A DNA stretch of 64,000 nucleotides from Bigelowiella natans CCMP2755. Taxonomy: Eukaryota > Cercozoa > Chlorarachniophyceae. The translations under genes and the position numbers were made by a program. This document shows, piece by piece, positions 1 through 13,711 of the stretch (position 1 is the first letter of the stretch; every line of letters starts with the position of its first letter). The notes beneath the pieces were generated by a model. It did no database searches. It was not told the DNA's origin and saw only the letters and a program-made list of their open reading frames with translations. Where the stretch lies: NCBI GenBank assembly GCA_000320545.1, contig ADNK01001958.1, positions 1 through 64,000 of the forward strand. The letters run 5' to 3'.

Positions 1-925
1 TCTCTCTCTCTCTCTCTCTCTTCATCATTATCAAGGAGAATGTAATGTAAGGTCTACATTGTTGTTCATATGTTTCTGTGATAACACACCAAACGAATAA
101 GATTTGAGGCGATTGTACATGACCTGATGAGAGACGATCCAAATCCTTGGAGATCTGCAAACAAAGGTGCTGCTTCATGCTGTTAAGTCGTGAAATAGGG
201 GGGGGAATGAGAAATTTCAGAAGAGAAAGAAGAAGAAACAAAGAAACGACAACAAACGGACAACAAATATAAATGTTCCATAACACATGGAAATAGCATG
301 GAATGCAGTAGTCTTGCTACTGCTATCCTGATCTCTCCTAATCTCTCACATATTTATTATTATTGCTATTATTAGTATATGTATATACATCAGCATATAC
401 TACCTATTTATACCCTATATCTCCACTCATCCACCATTGTTTTTAAAAACTAGTACCCAATACGATCTGTTTCTTGTGCTGCTACTAACAAGCTGCTGCC
501 TACCAATGATGATGATGATGATGATGATGATGATATATAGGCGATGAGCTCATTGACAACGATCAAGACTTCATCAATTATTTCTTCGGTCAGACTGATA
601 TTCCATTCTCTCTTCTTCTTCTTCTTCTTCATCTGTGTGCTTGATGGAGTAGTTGTTTGGTTCTTGGATAAAAATGGGGAAGATTCTTGACTAAATGAAT
701 ATAGCTGCTACATGCATGTATCAATCCATTCATTCAGCAGTCATTACCACGTTGTCATTCGCCTACTTGCTTCACCAGATGTTAATGTGTGTGTGTGTGT
801 GTGTGTGTTGTGCACTTGTGCTTTTAGGTGACAGAATGTACGTATTATCCCCATACTGGAACATCCTGGTAGTATTTTAGAACAACTGAGATTATAACCT
901 TCGCTCACATCTTTCCTCTTCTTCT

Positions 926-957
<32 letters not shown>

Positions 958-1207
958 CTTTGCTACTGCCGCTGCCTGATGGATGATGGCAAACAATATC
1001 CCTGTGTAGATTTCCATTCATCACGATATTGCAGGAGGTACTTTGTGTTGTTCTTGTTGTTGTTCTTCTTCTTTTCCTAAGGAAACATATAGAGCACGAC
1101 AACAAACAACATTAGCCAATACAATATAAAATAAAATATTGTGTTAAGTAGTCCTACACGATCGAAGATGAAGGGTGGTAGAAACTTGCTTCAACCCAAC
1201 CATCTTG

Positions 1208-1241
<34 letters not shown>

Positions 1242-1945
1242 CGTTGTATCCTTTTGTACGTGAATGTCCTTAACATGCATGAAGCAACCACCAATCGTCA
1301 GAAGGTGGTCCACGATGTCGTTACACTAGTTTATTACCCTTAAATATGTATTTTGTCATTCAAATACTACTATTGCTGCTACTACTGCTACTACTACTTC
1401 TACTACTTCTACCATGATACTAGTGATAGTGTAACTCACAAAGGAATGATAAGAAGAAGCTGTAGTGTGTATAAATTCTACATAGCAGCTTTCTCCTCTT
1501 GTTTTCTTTCCTATCTCCCTCCCTCCTGTTCCATTCTGTGCCTTTGGTTGTGATGTACTGTTTTAGATGGGGTCGCTAGCCCTGTGACAGAGTGGGGAGC
1601 TTTCATCGAAGATAGTGGAAGATTTATCAACTGGCTGCTTAAATTCAAGAGGTCAGCTGCAAAATAAGAATAATAAGAACAATGATTATAATAAAATATA
1701 ACATGCAATGGTAATGGTGGTCACATGTGATTATGATGTCATGGGTGGTGAATGCAAAACATGACTGATGACGATGTTGTTACGAATAAGTTGGATGTGG
1801 TGGTGGTAGCAGCTTTATGTAGTTGTGTAGTTCCTAACATGACCATATACTTACCAGTAAATAATTGTTGTTCTTTCATTGTTATAATTATACAGGAATA
1901 AGCGACTGGTGAAAATGATCCATATGGTTAGTGAATGTCTTGTAC

Positions 1946-1994
<49 letters not shown>

Positions 1995-2221
1995 TGTTGA
2001 CTGTGCTCAATTCATTCCGTTCTTTCAATTATCATTTATCCACAGTGTGAGCAGTTGCGACGTAGTTATAATGATGATAATGATGATGATCTGTATTATT
2101 ATTATTATCATTGTTATCATCATTAGGGAAATCCCAAGCCCAACTGGCCATTGTGGACTAAAGACTGCACGGTACTACTATTACTAGCATTCATTGGACA
2201 ATTGGAGTAGTTTACAAATTA

Positions 2222-2258
<37 letters not shown>

Positions 2259-3396
2259 AGTAATTATTGATGATAAAAATCGATCATCATCCATAGGAGA
2301 ACAGCGACAATGGTAGCGATGACTCATTGAATGGGTGGAAGATTCCCTCCAAATGGCCATGTCCTGATGGCAAGGTGCTGCTGCTGCTACTTCTTTCTTT
2401 CTGATGATGATGATGACAATGGTATCGATGGGAGGAGTGGTGGTGCTGCTTGCTTATGATGGTAGTGGTGATGAAGTTGGGAAATGAAAATATGTTTTCT
2501 TCTCAGTAGACCATCATCATCATCATCAATATCCTTTTATTATTTCTGTTATCATAGACTAGTCGTGCATCGTCGTTGTTGTTGTTGTTGATGATGATGA
2601 TGATGATGCTGTTGCGGCTGTGTCGATCTCCTTAGACTTCAAGACCAGACTGGTGGCGTTGGTATTTCATAGAGTCTGGGTAGTAATTTCCAGCTTTCAC
2701 AGCAGCAAGCAGACCCCTAGATTAGCTATTATTCTCTCTCTCTCTCTCTCTCTATTTTTATATCTTTCTGTTTCATAATACTATCTCAATCCCTAAGATC
2801 ATCATCATCATCACGTTATCATTATCATTATATATATGCATCTATACTACCATTAGTGAACCTGGTTTGGCCATACTCTCCATCCATAAGACATTCTGGG
2901 TTGTTAGTTATCTATGTTACTACAAGTATCATGTTTCTTCTTTCCAAAATAGCCGATCTTCAGCTCAAAAATGGGCACAATAACGCAGATATGTTGTTTA
3001 CACGTATTTCAACATATCACATAATGGAAAAAACTTAGATGAGGAATAAAGGTAAAAGTCTTGGGGCTAATGGTGATGTAATGATAATTCTTTCAATAGA
3101 AACGATACGTTGATGAAGTGGCAACGATGTGTCAAAAGTTCTCAAGTGCGGCTCAGACGACAGCGAAAACCACGTCTTTGACGTCTATAACATCGCGAAT
3201 ATGCAAATATCCTTACATCGTGACAAGTGACATGTGAGTAAAAATTCACCTAATTATATGTAGCTTATAGCAGACAGAGCCATATATGAGCATTTCTTCT
3301 TTCACTTTATATTGAGTCATCAAAACTTTATCATAGGAAACATGCAGGCTGGTACGAAACCATTCTTCCTACAAAGTCGATAAAAGTGTGGTCTGA
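1..3396 (+). CDS. Unrecognised spliced gene, 3' part
   Basis: Partial gene entering from the left edge. The order of exons is inferred from splice sites and open frames. Fairly clear coding pieces lie at 1567-1651 (contains VTEWGAFIEDSG), 1896-1926 (KRLVKMIHM), about 2129-2171 (NPKPNWPLWTKDC), about 2298-2375 (NGWKIPSKWPCPDGK), near 2637 (SRPDWW), 3101-3233 (KRYVDEVATMCQKF...) and 3344-3396, ending in TGA at 3394-3396. An earlier piece around 100-166 (AIVHDLMRDDPNPW) may also belong. Not every junction can be closed in phase, so some exons are missing or misplaced. The Trp-rich central part matches no family I recognise. Introns carry TA, CT, GT and GAT repeats, as in the next plus-strand gene. 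The end position is better supported than the internal structure. Confidence 0.45.
1211..1239. repeat. TA microsatellite in an intron
   Basis: Uninterrupted TA dinucleotide run inside the left-edge gene; a similar run lies at 2227-2254. Both are intronic in the model given here. Confidence 0.9.
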
Positions 3397-4171
3397 ATTG
3401 GTAACGTGATGATTGTGAATCGATGCTTTCGCTTCATGCATTGGAAGTTATCATTAAGTGATTGTACCAAAATAATAACTAGAGGAAATAGTTAAACTCT
3501 GAAGAACAATAACGAAGCCGTGTGTGTTTCGAGTCCCATCAGAACAAGTTGTGTATCACATAAAGATGGCAGAAAACTTATTAGCTTTTATCGTCGCAAT
3601 GCAGTTGTCGATCATGCGCGCACCGTCATCGTACATTACTTCAGTGCGAATTAGTGTATTGTATGTGCGCATCGCATATAGCCACGGCTTTGTTCACAAA
3701 GCGTGACAATGTGCTGACAAGCACGCCGCATTGCTGTGGAAGTGCCCACGACATTCATTGCCAGCACAGCTAGGCGAGCGCCAGCTCTAGACATGCTCAT
3801 TCTACTATAGCTCGTGTATGTACAACAATGAAATACAATACACGCTACGTACGCAGGAGTACAGAACACGAGTGAGTTTGAGATGTATGTACGTGGGGTT
3901 TGCGTCGCGCATGAATCTGCACAACTAGACTAGCGCCAGCGCTATAACATTACACGTTTCTATCAGCGATGCGATTGCTCTTGCATTATGCGTAGTGTTG
4001 TCGTCTTTTGTATATCAGCATGTAGATCATTGATTGAAATATAGCACTGGTTCCAATCATGTGTCAACTACAAGAAGCACGATAATGAGACACCAGGAAT
4101 AATGTCAAGTCCCACGCTCCATATTCTTTGTTTAATCTCTACCGATTAAAAAATTTCCATGTTGAAAGATC
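3397..4171. other. Gene-free gap, palindromic-word rich
   Basis: No coding exon is recognised. The segment separates the 3' end of the left-edge gene from the 3' end of the small minus-strand gene, so it is a convergent gap. From about 3590 to 3980 it is rich in GC-containing short words (CATGCGCGC, GTACGTG) compared with the AT-rich introns to its left. Confidence 0.5.
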
Positions 4172-4717
4172 TCAATTTTTCGTTGGATGGGGGCCTAGCT
4201 CTGCCTCTAGTTCCTCCTCGGCAACCTTCTCCGCCCTGAAAAATAACATAAAGCGTTGGGTATTCGGTTTCATATCATAGAAAGTGTAAGCTTTACCATC
4301 TATAAGGAGACAAGTCTTCTTTGAAGCATAAAAGAATTCCTGCGACAGTGCTTCCGCCAATAACACCGGCCAGGGTAACCTGCTGCTCAAAGGTCATTGC
4401 CGGCTGCTCAGCTTCGTAGAAAGGCTAAAAAAATATATGTGTTAGAACATTTGAATCATTAACTAAATTTGTTTCATACAGTTCCTTTCCATGGCTCAGC
4501 CTTTCTAGCTCTGGCAGTATGTATGTAACGTCTTGGAACAGCAGCAAGCCGTCGTACCCTGCGTAGAACCGCTTGAATTGCTGAATATAGTAATAATGCA
4601 CATATATTTGTTCAATATGACTACAATTGACTCAAATTCAATTTAACACATGGCCACCCCGGTGAGGATAAAATCACGTTCTTCGATATTCGCTAAACAA
4701 TCGCCGGACTTACCCAT
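4172..4717 (-). CDS. Small single-span mitochondrial-type protein (possible complex I ESSS/NDUFB11-like subunit)
   Basis: Four exons with consistent phases: 4717-4714, 4580-4480, 4424-4297 and 4235-4172, giving 97 aa. The first coding exon is only ATGG, followed by GTAAGT. Residues 2-34 are rich in Arg and Ala with no acidic residue before Glu29 (for example QAVLRRVRRLAAVPRR), typical of a mitochondrial presequence. One hydrophobic segment follows (VTLAGVIGGSTVAGILLCF), then an acidic amphipathic tail (WAEKVAEEELEAELG). The order presequence, single span, and WA..EA..LEAE-like tail resembles ESSS/NDUFB11 subunits of complex I, but similarity is weak and the assignment is tentative. The gene is divergent from the CHAT-STAND-SH2 gene, with 435 bp between the two start codons. 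Confidence 0.7.
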
Positions 4718-5152
4718 TGTAATTATGTCTTGTGGGGAGGGGAGCGGTGTATGCGTTCAGATTCAGGACGTTTTTTCCAAAAAGTAGGATGGATCCAAAA
4801 AAGGACTAACATCCCAATAGTTTCATGTCGTATATACTATTCTTGTTAGATCTGTTGCATACTTGGAATACAATATGTGATCATTGTTCAGCAATAATCT
4901 GACTAGCTGGCCTTATTTCGATTTGGGGTAAAATCCAGGCTATTTTGGTCCTTTTTGCTTTGAATTAATGCTTTTTTAACTGAAACTCGGAGCTCAGCTC
5001 AGTCAGCAGAAGGACAGTTGGTTCGATTCGACAGCGATGGAGCCCGATTAATGCACAAACCTCTTCTATCCCGTGATTGTCCAAGAGCAAGTAAATATTA
5101 CTTACTTTGACTCAGTTCCTTCCTTCTACAAAGTAGTGGCTTCGAAGTAGAA
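4718..5152. promoter_or_regulatory. Divergent intergenic promoter region
   Basis: A 435 bp stretch between two start codons pointing outwards (ATG 4717 on minus, ATG 5153 on plus). It must hold both promoters and 5' leaders. No clear TATA box or other named element could be assigned. Confidence 0.45.
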
Positions 5153-5769
5153 ATGGATCCAAATGATGGAGACAATGCAGTTGCAACAGCATCGCAAGCG
5201 AAGGTCTTCTCAAGTATCGACTGCCTGTGCTCTGTTTCATTGTCTCATCGTATATTTCATATCTAATAAACAGCTCCAGTTCGATCTTGTATGGCTTGCT
5301 TCGAACCCCCTCACATATGTGGAGCGAAAAGGCCCAAATTCTTATGTAACGCAACTTGTTGAGCTTGAAATACATGTGTCTAAGTACGTTTTCCGTCATC
5401 TCGATTTATGATGTTAGGTACATTCCGTTCATCCTTTGGATCTGATCACAGAACAAAGGGCTCTGGCAAAGGTATCATTTTTCATCCGGCATTCCTCTTG
5501 GTTGATCTTTCGAGTATTGGATAAGTTTAATACTGTTCAGACTTTAACGGAGAGTGGGATGAAGCTCAGGTTCAAGAGGGACTACGCTACTATCGAACGA
5601 CTCAGCACAAACGTAGTTATTTAATGCACGGATAAGAGTTCGCTTTTGACTAAAATGTTGATTGGTTGACTCCTATAAAATCTGAAGGTTATATTGGGGT
5701 GCCGTGTGCTTCATTATACTGGGCATGGAATACCTTCAGGATTGGGTTTTGAGGTGGTCTTATCATCAT

Positions 5770-5803
<34 letters not shown>

Positions 5804-6093
5804 TGCACCAGCACCATCATCAATCTTGTACATTCGAACAAATGCTACAATTGTGTTTTAAAAACAGACGGATAGCGGTCATATGCATCTTGTAAGGACA
5901 GAAACTCTCAGGGCGTTAATTGAGACTGGCGTCAAAGGTGAACAGTTTGGATTGTGTGTGGAGTTGTAATCAACACTGTTGTTTGCTGTCAGAATGGAGG
6001 TGTAGAGCTGGTTTTCGTCGCTGCTTGTCACTCAGAACCAGCGGGAATGGCATTCGTTAAAGCCAAGGTTTATTTTTCTTATTCTTCTTCTCC

Positions 6094-6134
<41 letters not shown>

Positions 6135-6292
6135 GGGTACATTAGCGTTGCAACGAATGGATGGACTATTAGCAGCTGTCAACAGCTGAGTCATGATGAC
6201 AACTTGTATATGGGAAAAAGAGAAAAGGAAAGTAGTAATGGTGATGTTCTGAGGGATAGAGAAGTTATGGTATATGACTTATTAATCGTATC

Positions 6293-6324
<32 letters not shown>

Positions 6325-7506
6325 CTGCTGCCTATAAATTAGGTCAAGCACGTCATTGCAGTGCGCGTCCGTGAACGTGTTCAAGATGAGGGGGCAAGAC
6401 ATTTTCAGAATCAATTTTATTTGGGACTTGTAAGGGGCCGCACAGTCAAGGTATCAATAGTAATCTAGTCAATCATGATAACAGTAATAATGACAAAAAT
6501 AATAATAAGAAGAAGAAGAATTTTAGTGATAAGAGACAAGAAGAAGAAAAATTTCAGTGATACTAGACAACCCATTCTGATTACTTGCTTATATAGTGCT
6601 GGTTTGCGGTCAGATGATGATGATGATGATGATGATTTACGTGCCATTTATGATGCAATGATCATACTTTCATCTATAGGACGCTTTCGATTTTGCACAG
6701 AAGAGCCTACAGGTAAAGATGGACAATGATTGTCCTTTTGAAGAAGCATCGTATTAGTCTCCATGTGATTTTTTGTTGGATATTCTCTCTCTCTCTCTCT
6801 CTCCCCCCCCCACCCCCCTCTCCTAGAAAGTCGTTCCGTTAAGGTGTTATCTGATGGTATCTATTATTACTACTCTCTTTTTGACTTGTTATCTGGGTGT
6901 TGGTTGGTGGTGATGCCGTGATGTTTATCAGTCAATACCAGGATTGCTTCACGCCAAGGATGAAGCCAAGAAGTATCTTCTGTTGCCGGAGACTGCGGAT
7001 CATAACGTGAGAATATTTCCAGATCTTAGTCGAGGAGAAGTGGAAGATCATACCAAGGCTCTGTCAAGAACTAACCTTCCGACCTCTGTGCCACAATTTA
7101 TGGGTCGCAATCCGCAAGTGCAGAACATCGTTCAGAAGTTCCTCTCTAAGAAGTACGTGAAAAGAACACACACACACACACACACACACAATCAGAGAGA
7201 GCGAGAGAGAGATCATCATTATCATCATCATCATCATCATATAGAAGTCGTCTTGTTACCTTGGTGGGGGAAAGAAATGTCGGGAAAACGGCTATATCGA
7301 TCGACGCTGCTAGATATATGCACGATCGAGGACATTTTAAGAATGGCGTGTTTTGGATGAGATTTGAAGAATTCAAAGCATATTCTTCGGAGCAGGTATG
7401 TGTGTGTGTATGTATGTGTGTGTGTGTGTGCCATCATCATCATCATCATCACCATCATCATCATTACCAGCAAATAGAGGAAGGAGTAGGTACTAGTTGT
7501 AGTAGT

Positions 7507-7544
<38 letters not shown>

Positions 7545-8541
7545 TGTGCTAAGAGGTGGTCCTGAAAATAAGTCCTCTCTTCCTTCCTCCCTTCCTTCTT
7601 CGTTATCTTATAATTGTTGTTTCTATGAATTCGCAGACAATTGTAGAGCATATTGCGGCAACGATGGATTTGATTGAAGACACTTCTTCATCGCAAAAAC
7701 CAATAGTACGGCTACTAACTAAATCATGAACTTCATCACCACCTCCTCCTCCTTCTCCTCCTCCCTATCCCTTCTTTTTGCTACACTCATATATAATCTC
7801 TCTCCAAAATCTTGTTTCTGTTTTTGGAGGGGGGGGGGGGAGGTCTCTACTGCTGCTCTATTTTGTTGTCTACTACTCTTTGATCATCATCCTTCTCCTT
7901 CACTACAACGACTACTAATCACGAGCATCACCCACCCCCACCACTACCACCCACCTCACAGTCCAAGCAGGAACTGCTGCATTTGCTTCGGAGTAGGGAT
8001 GTTCTTATGGTTTTGGATGGGTTAGATCCTCTCCTCAGCCCTGCAACCACAACAACAATACATGGTAGTATAGGTGGTGATGCCCCTCCAAGCATCATGC
8101 CATCTTACTCCTCACCCCAGACTACTGCAAAGAAGACAATGATGATGAGCAGCAGTGCAGGTGGCGGTGGTGGTACATTCACCGATGATATTCCTCCTGA
8201 TTTCTTTAAGAGCAAATCTGTTGCCTCATCTACTACTACTACCTCTCATCATTATCATCACCAAAGACATGATGGAAAAGGAGGGAGAGGAGGAGGATTA
8301 AGGAGGAGGAACACTATAAGCTCTCCTTCAGCATATTCCATTCGTAGCGCTGCTGTTTCTTCAATATCTGCTGCTGCTACTACTGCAACCTCAAAGAGAA
8401 ACATAGCCATTGTGTGTACTACTACTACTACTACTACTACTACTACCTGTATGGACTTCAATCCATTCACTTCCAACGATAGAAGAACCCATTCGTCACT
8501 GTGTTAAATATATGATGCATGGCTCGAGAAAGATGATGATA

Positions 8542-8574
<33 letters not shown>

Positions 8575-8995
8575 GGGCTGTTAATGCTACTGCTAGCAAA
8601 GAATCATTAACGACGAGTGTTGATTCGATTGTTTGATTATTGTAGCTGCATTCATCTTGAGCAAGGACTGAGTAGTATTGATAGTAGTAGTAGTAGTAGT
8701 TGTTGTTGTTCTTGTTGTTGAATTATCTTCTTCTTGGTCAACATCGTTTCAGGTAATTACGGATATATTGCGTCATTGCCCAAACGTATCGATCTTATGC
8801 ACGTGCTGCAATGGCGTTGGTGTTACGCGAGAGGTAGTCGAAGAGGAAGTGCTAGTCTTACCGTTCAAAAGCAATAGGATCGTTGCATCTCTTTTTCTCA
8901 ATCTTCTTGGAAGTGCTATCAAGCCAAAGCAGGTTACAGTACTCAATACAGCACTGCGAACACACACAAACACAAAGCTTGAAATCTGCATCAAG

Positions 8996-9038
<43 letters not shown>

Positions 9039-9416
9039 GTCGGTCTTGACCCCAGAAAAACACATAGTGCGGAGCACATGCACGCTGCACTAAGCAACCA
9101 TTTCCTCATTACCAAGATTATCAGAGGTAGTATTGAAATGGGTGTATAGCATGATGGATGGTGCTACCACGTGCTGAACACATGCAACTGTATACCTTTT
9201 TTTTTCTTTGTCATACTATGCGAATTCGTATTATTATTATTAATACTAATAATAATGATAATCAGTAATAACACACCCGTACCTCCTCCTCCTCCTCTTT
9301 CACAGGAAGTCCTGGACGCTGTTGGGATGCACACGTGCTTTTCAAGAAAACCAAAGGAGATCTTATCAAGGTGCATAGCTCATCGATCGATCGATGATGA
9401 TTCATATTGTTTACAA

Positions 9417-9466
<50 letters not shown>

Positions 9467-9519
9467 GTATGCGACATATACTGTGAGGGTTCATGATCTA
9501 TATTAGCTCTTGATTTATG

Positions 9520-9583
<64 letters not shown>

Positions 9584-10203
9584 TAGTGTGTACATATTGA
9601 TTGTTAATATGATATTCTTGCTGTTATCTCCATTATTATTATTATTATCATTACTATATATTATAAAATGTTATTTCTGTTTTCAGGTGATCGAATTAAT
9701 GCGACATCACCTACTGCCCACTGAGCAACCAAAGCCATTAATATCATTAACATCATCATCATCATCATCATCACCCGGAGGTGATGGAGGCGTCAAATCT
9801 GGAGTTGTTCTTCTTTCCCCAACACCTCCTCCTCCTCCTCCTCCTCCTCCTCTTCATTCCTCTCCCTCTTCTTCTTCAAATCTAACGGATACTAGCTATC
9901 TGCCGGTATGATCGATCGATGAATCAATAAATGCGTCCATAAATCAATCAATAGAAGGGAGAGAGAGAGAGAGAGAGAGACGGAGAGAGAGACTTTGATG
10001 TCATCATATTTTCATCATCATGCAAGCAAGAAGAGGAGATAGACCATAGAACGAGGAGATGTCATCATCGACGAGAAGAGTATAAGTAATCAACGATCAT
10101 GGAGATGATGATGATGATGATGACTGCTGCTGCTACTATGCTTACTACTTGAAGGTTAATAGCAAGGATTTAAGAAGCAGGCAATACGAGAAATCAAGGT
10201 TGC

Positions 10204-10239
<36 letters not shown>

Positions 10240-10367
10240 TGCATTATCTTCTCTGTTGTTGTTGTTGTTATATATATCGTTGTGTATGTCGTAGCGATCA
10301 TGATGATGAGGATGATTGTACCGCTCTCCCTTTCTCTCCTCCGCATTCTCTCAAAGAAATGCTCTTT

Positions 10368-10398
<31 letters not shown>

Positions 10399-10583
10399 CG
10401 ATGACGATGGTGATGATGATGATGATTCATACTCATATATCGACTGATACTACTGTATAATATACGTCTGGTAGCAAACTGCAGGACAAGAAAACAGAGA
10501 CCTTTTGGAAAGTTTTCGGGGTAGGATACATAAGAGAAGACCGACTAACACTCGTCATATCAACAAGATCATCAATGATGATA

Positions 10584-10616
<33 letters not shown>

Positions 10617-10796
10617 ATAAGTAACGATACTTATGATTCTCTCTTTTCCTTTTATTTTCCAAATATATAATGTCCATCATCTTCTCATATGATCGATCGA
10701 TGGTTGGATGAATGGATGACTAACGAGCAGCCTGGGAGAGTCGAGATATCACTGCAGCAATTTAAGGATAGGTAGAAGCAGCATTACTAGTGTAGT

Positions 10797-10831
<35 letters not shown>

Positions 10832-11336
10832 TATCACCATCACCACCATCACCATCATCAATCACCACCAGGCTTCTCAAATGGTTTTGTACTGACACAA
10901 GAACACGGAGAAGTCTAAGTAAAGGTAGATGCTGCTGTTACTGCTATCTTGACGGCTGCTGCTGTTAAAAAGATGGTAGAAGATGGTAGAAGAATGACGA
11001 CAGAAAAGAAGTGTATGAGGAGACTAATTCTTACTATCTATCGCTATCATAGTGGTTATTTCCAGCCCAAGATCTCTTCCTCCTCCTCCTCCTCCTCCTC
11101 CTCCTCCTCCTCCTCCTCACCACCACCACCACCACCATCCAGATGATGTGGATGCGCTATGTTTGACATGCTCCCAACTGATAAACAGATGATGTGGATA
11201 AGATATGTTTGACCTGCCCCCAACTGATAAAGTGCACAAGGAGGTAGCTATCACTACTACGTGCTGCACTATATTATGTTCCGAATATTATAAGAAGTGT
11301 GTGTATACATACATACATGTTTATAATATATGTATG

Positions 11337-11377
<41 letters not shown>

Positions 11378-11524
11378 ACTCATATATGTATATTATATCA
11401 GTGTCATGATAAATAAAAAGAAAAAAGAAGCTTTACTTATGAACCTACCTACCTACCTCCCTCCTAGCACTTGTTCTTCATCATTTTCAAGTGATGATTG
11501 ATCATCATACATTCTTCCACAACG

Positions 11525-11559
<35 letters not shown>

Positions 11560-13025
11560 ACCCTACACCACAATACCTCGAAATTCAAGTGGTAATAATC
11601 CATTATTAAATAGTGAGTAGTTTAATCTTGTTCCTCTTCCTTTATTTCTCCTTGATATTATTACTTACTACTCCTAAAAGCGGACGTGTGTCGAAGGATG
11701 ACTTCCACAAATGGTACTTCGCTTGGTACAAACGATTCAGAAAGCCATTTCACCAGATTAGGTTCTTTAAAGAATAGTTCCAGTAGTAGTAGTAGGAGGA
11801 GGAGGAGGAGGAGGAGGAGTAATAGCGAAGATGATATTGCTGCTGCTGCTGCTGCTGCTGTTATTGTTGGTGGTGATGATACAATGATAGTAAGGATGGT
11901 AGTGATTATATTAATTGCTACTCGAACGATGTAGAGAAGGCTATTCATGCTAGTAGAAGAGGCAATGCATGCTAGCTGCTGCTATCTGCTATTACTGATG
12001 ATAACATGATAACGTGATTATGCCCTGCTACTATACATATCATTCTGAACAAAAGGCACTATTGGAACTCGTGGCTAATTCTTGGTGTTTCCACAACGCG
12101 GGACAAAGTATACTATTAGTACAAGTAGTGGTGGTAGTAGTAGTTGTAGTAGTAGTAGTAAAAGCGGTACACACAATACACTCACATACGCAATAACTAC
12201 TACTCCTACAACTACTACTACTACTGCAGGTATCTTCAGTGCTCAGTGGATCTCGTGAAGGAAGTTTTGTGATACGAACAAGCATAAATCATCCTGGTTG
12301 CCTTGCACTGGGGTGGGTAGTAGTTAGTTGTTACTCATTGATGATTGATTGGTTGGTTGATTGATGGAGTCGATGATAATAATAATAATAAGAAGAAGAA
12401 GAAGAAGAACAACAACAACAACAACCATTATGCCCGATGATGGTGATGTTAGTGGACAACCACCTTTAGATTTACATAGATTTACATGGTTGCAATAGTC
12501 CTCCTCTCTTTGTTCGCTTTCTCCTCCTCCTCCTGCTCCTCCTTTTGGAAACGACTTATGCATTCCTTCATTAGTTATTATGATTTCGATGATGATTATG
12601 ATAGTGGTTATCTTTGTTCTTTCTTCTTCTTCATCTTCTTCTACCTATCTAGGTATGTTGACAGCGACAGAAGTATTGTTCACGTTAAGATAGATTATTA
12701 CAATGCCGCCCCTGGCGACGATGAGGAGGAGGATTTTGAAGAAGAAGAAGAAGAAGGAGGAAGAGGGTGATAACAAAAACTACCTTAAAAAAAATAACAA
12801 TATCAGTGAATAAATAATGATGATAGATTATCATATCTTGCATTCAGTCTTAACTATATTGATTCGTGTTGTGTATGGTGCGAAAACAGGACATTTCGCA
12901 CATTCGTCGGGCACAGAGGGGGGCATGAGGCGTTCAATAGTTTGTCGCAGTTGGTGTTAGATTTCAGGAAGGTTAGTCAATCGCTTGTCGCATTTGGCCT
13001 TTTAGATTTTAGAATGGATAGTCGC

Positions 13026-13059
<34 letters not shown>

Positions 13060-13101
13060 ATAGTAGTAGTAGTCGATGCTGTTAACATCCCTGATTGTCT
13101 G

Positions 13102-13135
<34 letters not shown>

Positions 13136-13434
13136 GTATAAGCAGCTTTGGTTTGTTGTGATTAATCTCCACATCAAGGTTCAGGAATATGGTACGGCCA
13201 TATATTATAATAACTATTACAATAATACACATTTTCTAGGCAACATCACTGCATATGGGTTCGAAGGAAGAAATGCTACTCCGGTTGTCACAAGTTGCTG
13301 CTGCTGCTGCTGCTGCTGCAGAGTGTGACGGCGGTTTGAATAATGATAGCAAGAAAAACAAGGATATCGAGCAACGTGAACCAGAGATAAATGGGGGGTA
13401 CATATCTATGGCGAAAGATGACTTCAAACACGAG

Positions 13435-13465
<31 letters not shown>

Positions 13466-13675
13466 AGCCTGAGGATAGTAGTAATCGTGGCGGTAGGGAG
13501 GAAGAAGAGAATAATGCAGTAGCACGAGCAGGAGGGGGCCATGATGGAAGCAGCCTTCTTCCTCCTCGTAAACATCATCATCCTCACACCGCTGGGGAGA
13601 GTAGCGCCATCGATTCAGCCGTAGCTGTTGATAATGACCGTCACCACCACCAGCAGCAGCAGCACCAGTATAAAC

Positions 13676-13711
<36 letters not shown>

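Larger units (their letters stand above)
6932..9905 (+). other. STAND / NB-ARC-like ATPase domain (exons 9-16)
   Basis: Exons 6932-7152, 7245-7395, 7637-7705, 7971-8411 (end tentative), 8753-8932, 9039-9126, 9306-9370 and 9687-9905. The segment NLPTSVPQFMGRNPQVQNIV is the usual lead into an NB-ARC domain. It is followed by the P-loop (LVTLVGERNVGKTA), Walker B (DVLMVLDGLDPL), a sensor-like strand (NVSILCTCC), and a helical part ending GSPGRCWDAHVLFKK / VIELMRHHLL. Two low-complexity stretches interrupt it: a Thr/Ser/Gly-rich insert after Walker B in exon 12, and a Ser run plus a proline run in exon 16. No leucine-rich or TPR sensor region follows; the SH2 modules take that position. Confidence 0.8.

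Noticed and set aside
5388-5471. A second small intron at 5472-5514 in the CHAT domain
   Set aside because: The 43 nt between GT and AG is not a multiple of three; reading through keeps the frame open, so it is treated as exon.
10149-10460. Frames with long His, Asp or Met runs (also 8258-8476, 10194-10436, 13002-13232 and others)
   Set aside because: Produced by GAT/ATC/ACT microsatellites in introns; no non-repetitive coding content.
13095-13135. CRISPR-like or satellite array
   Set aside because: All regular repeats here are simple microsatellites without spacers; nothing resembles a CRISPR array, and the host is eukaryotic.
13288-13587. Minus-strand 99-codon frame
   Set aside because: Opposite strand of exon 26 of the CHAT-STAND-SH2 gene; low complexity only.
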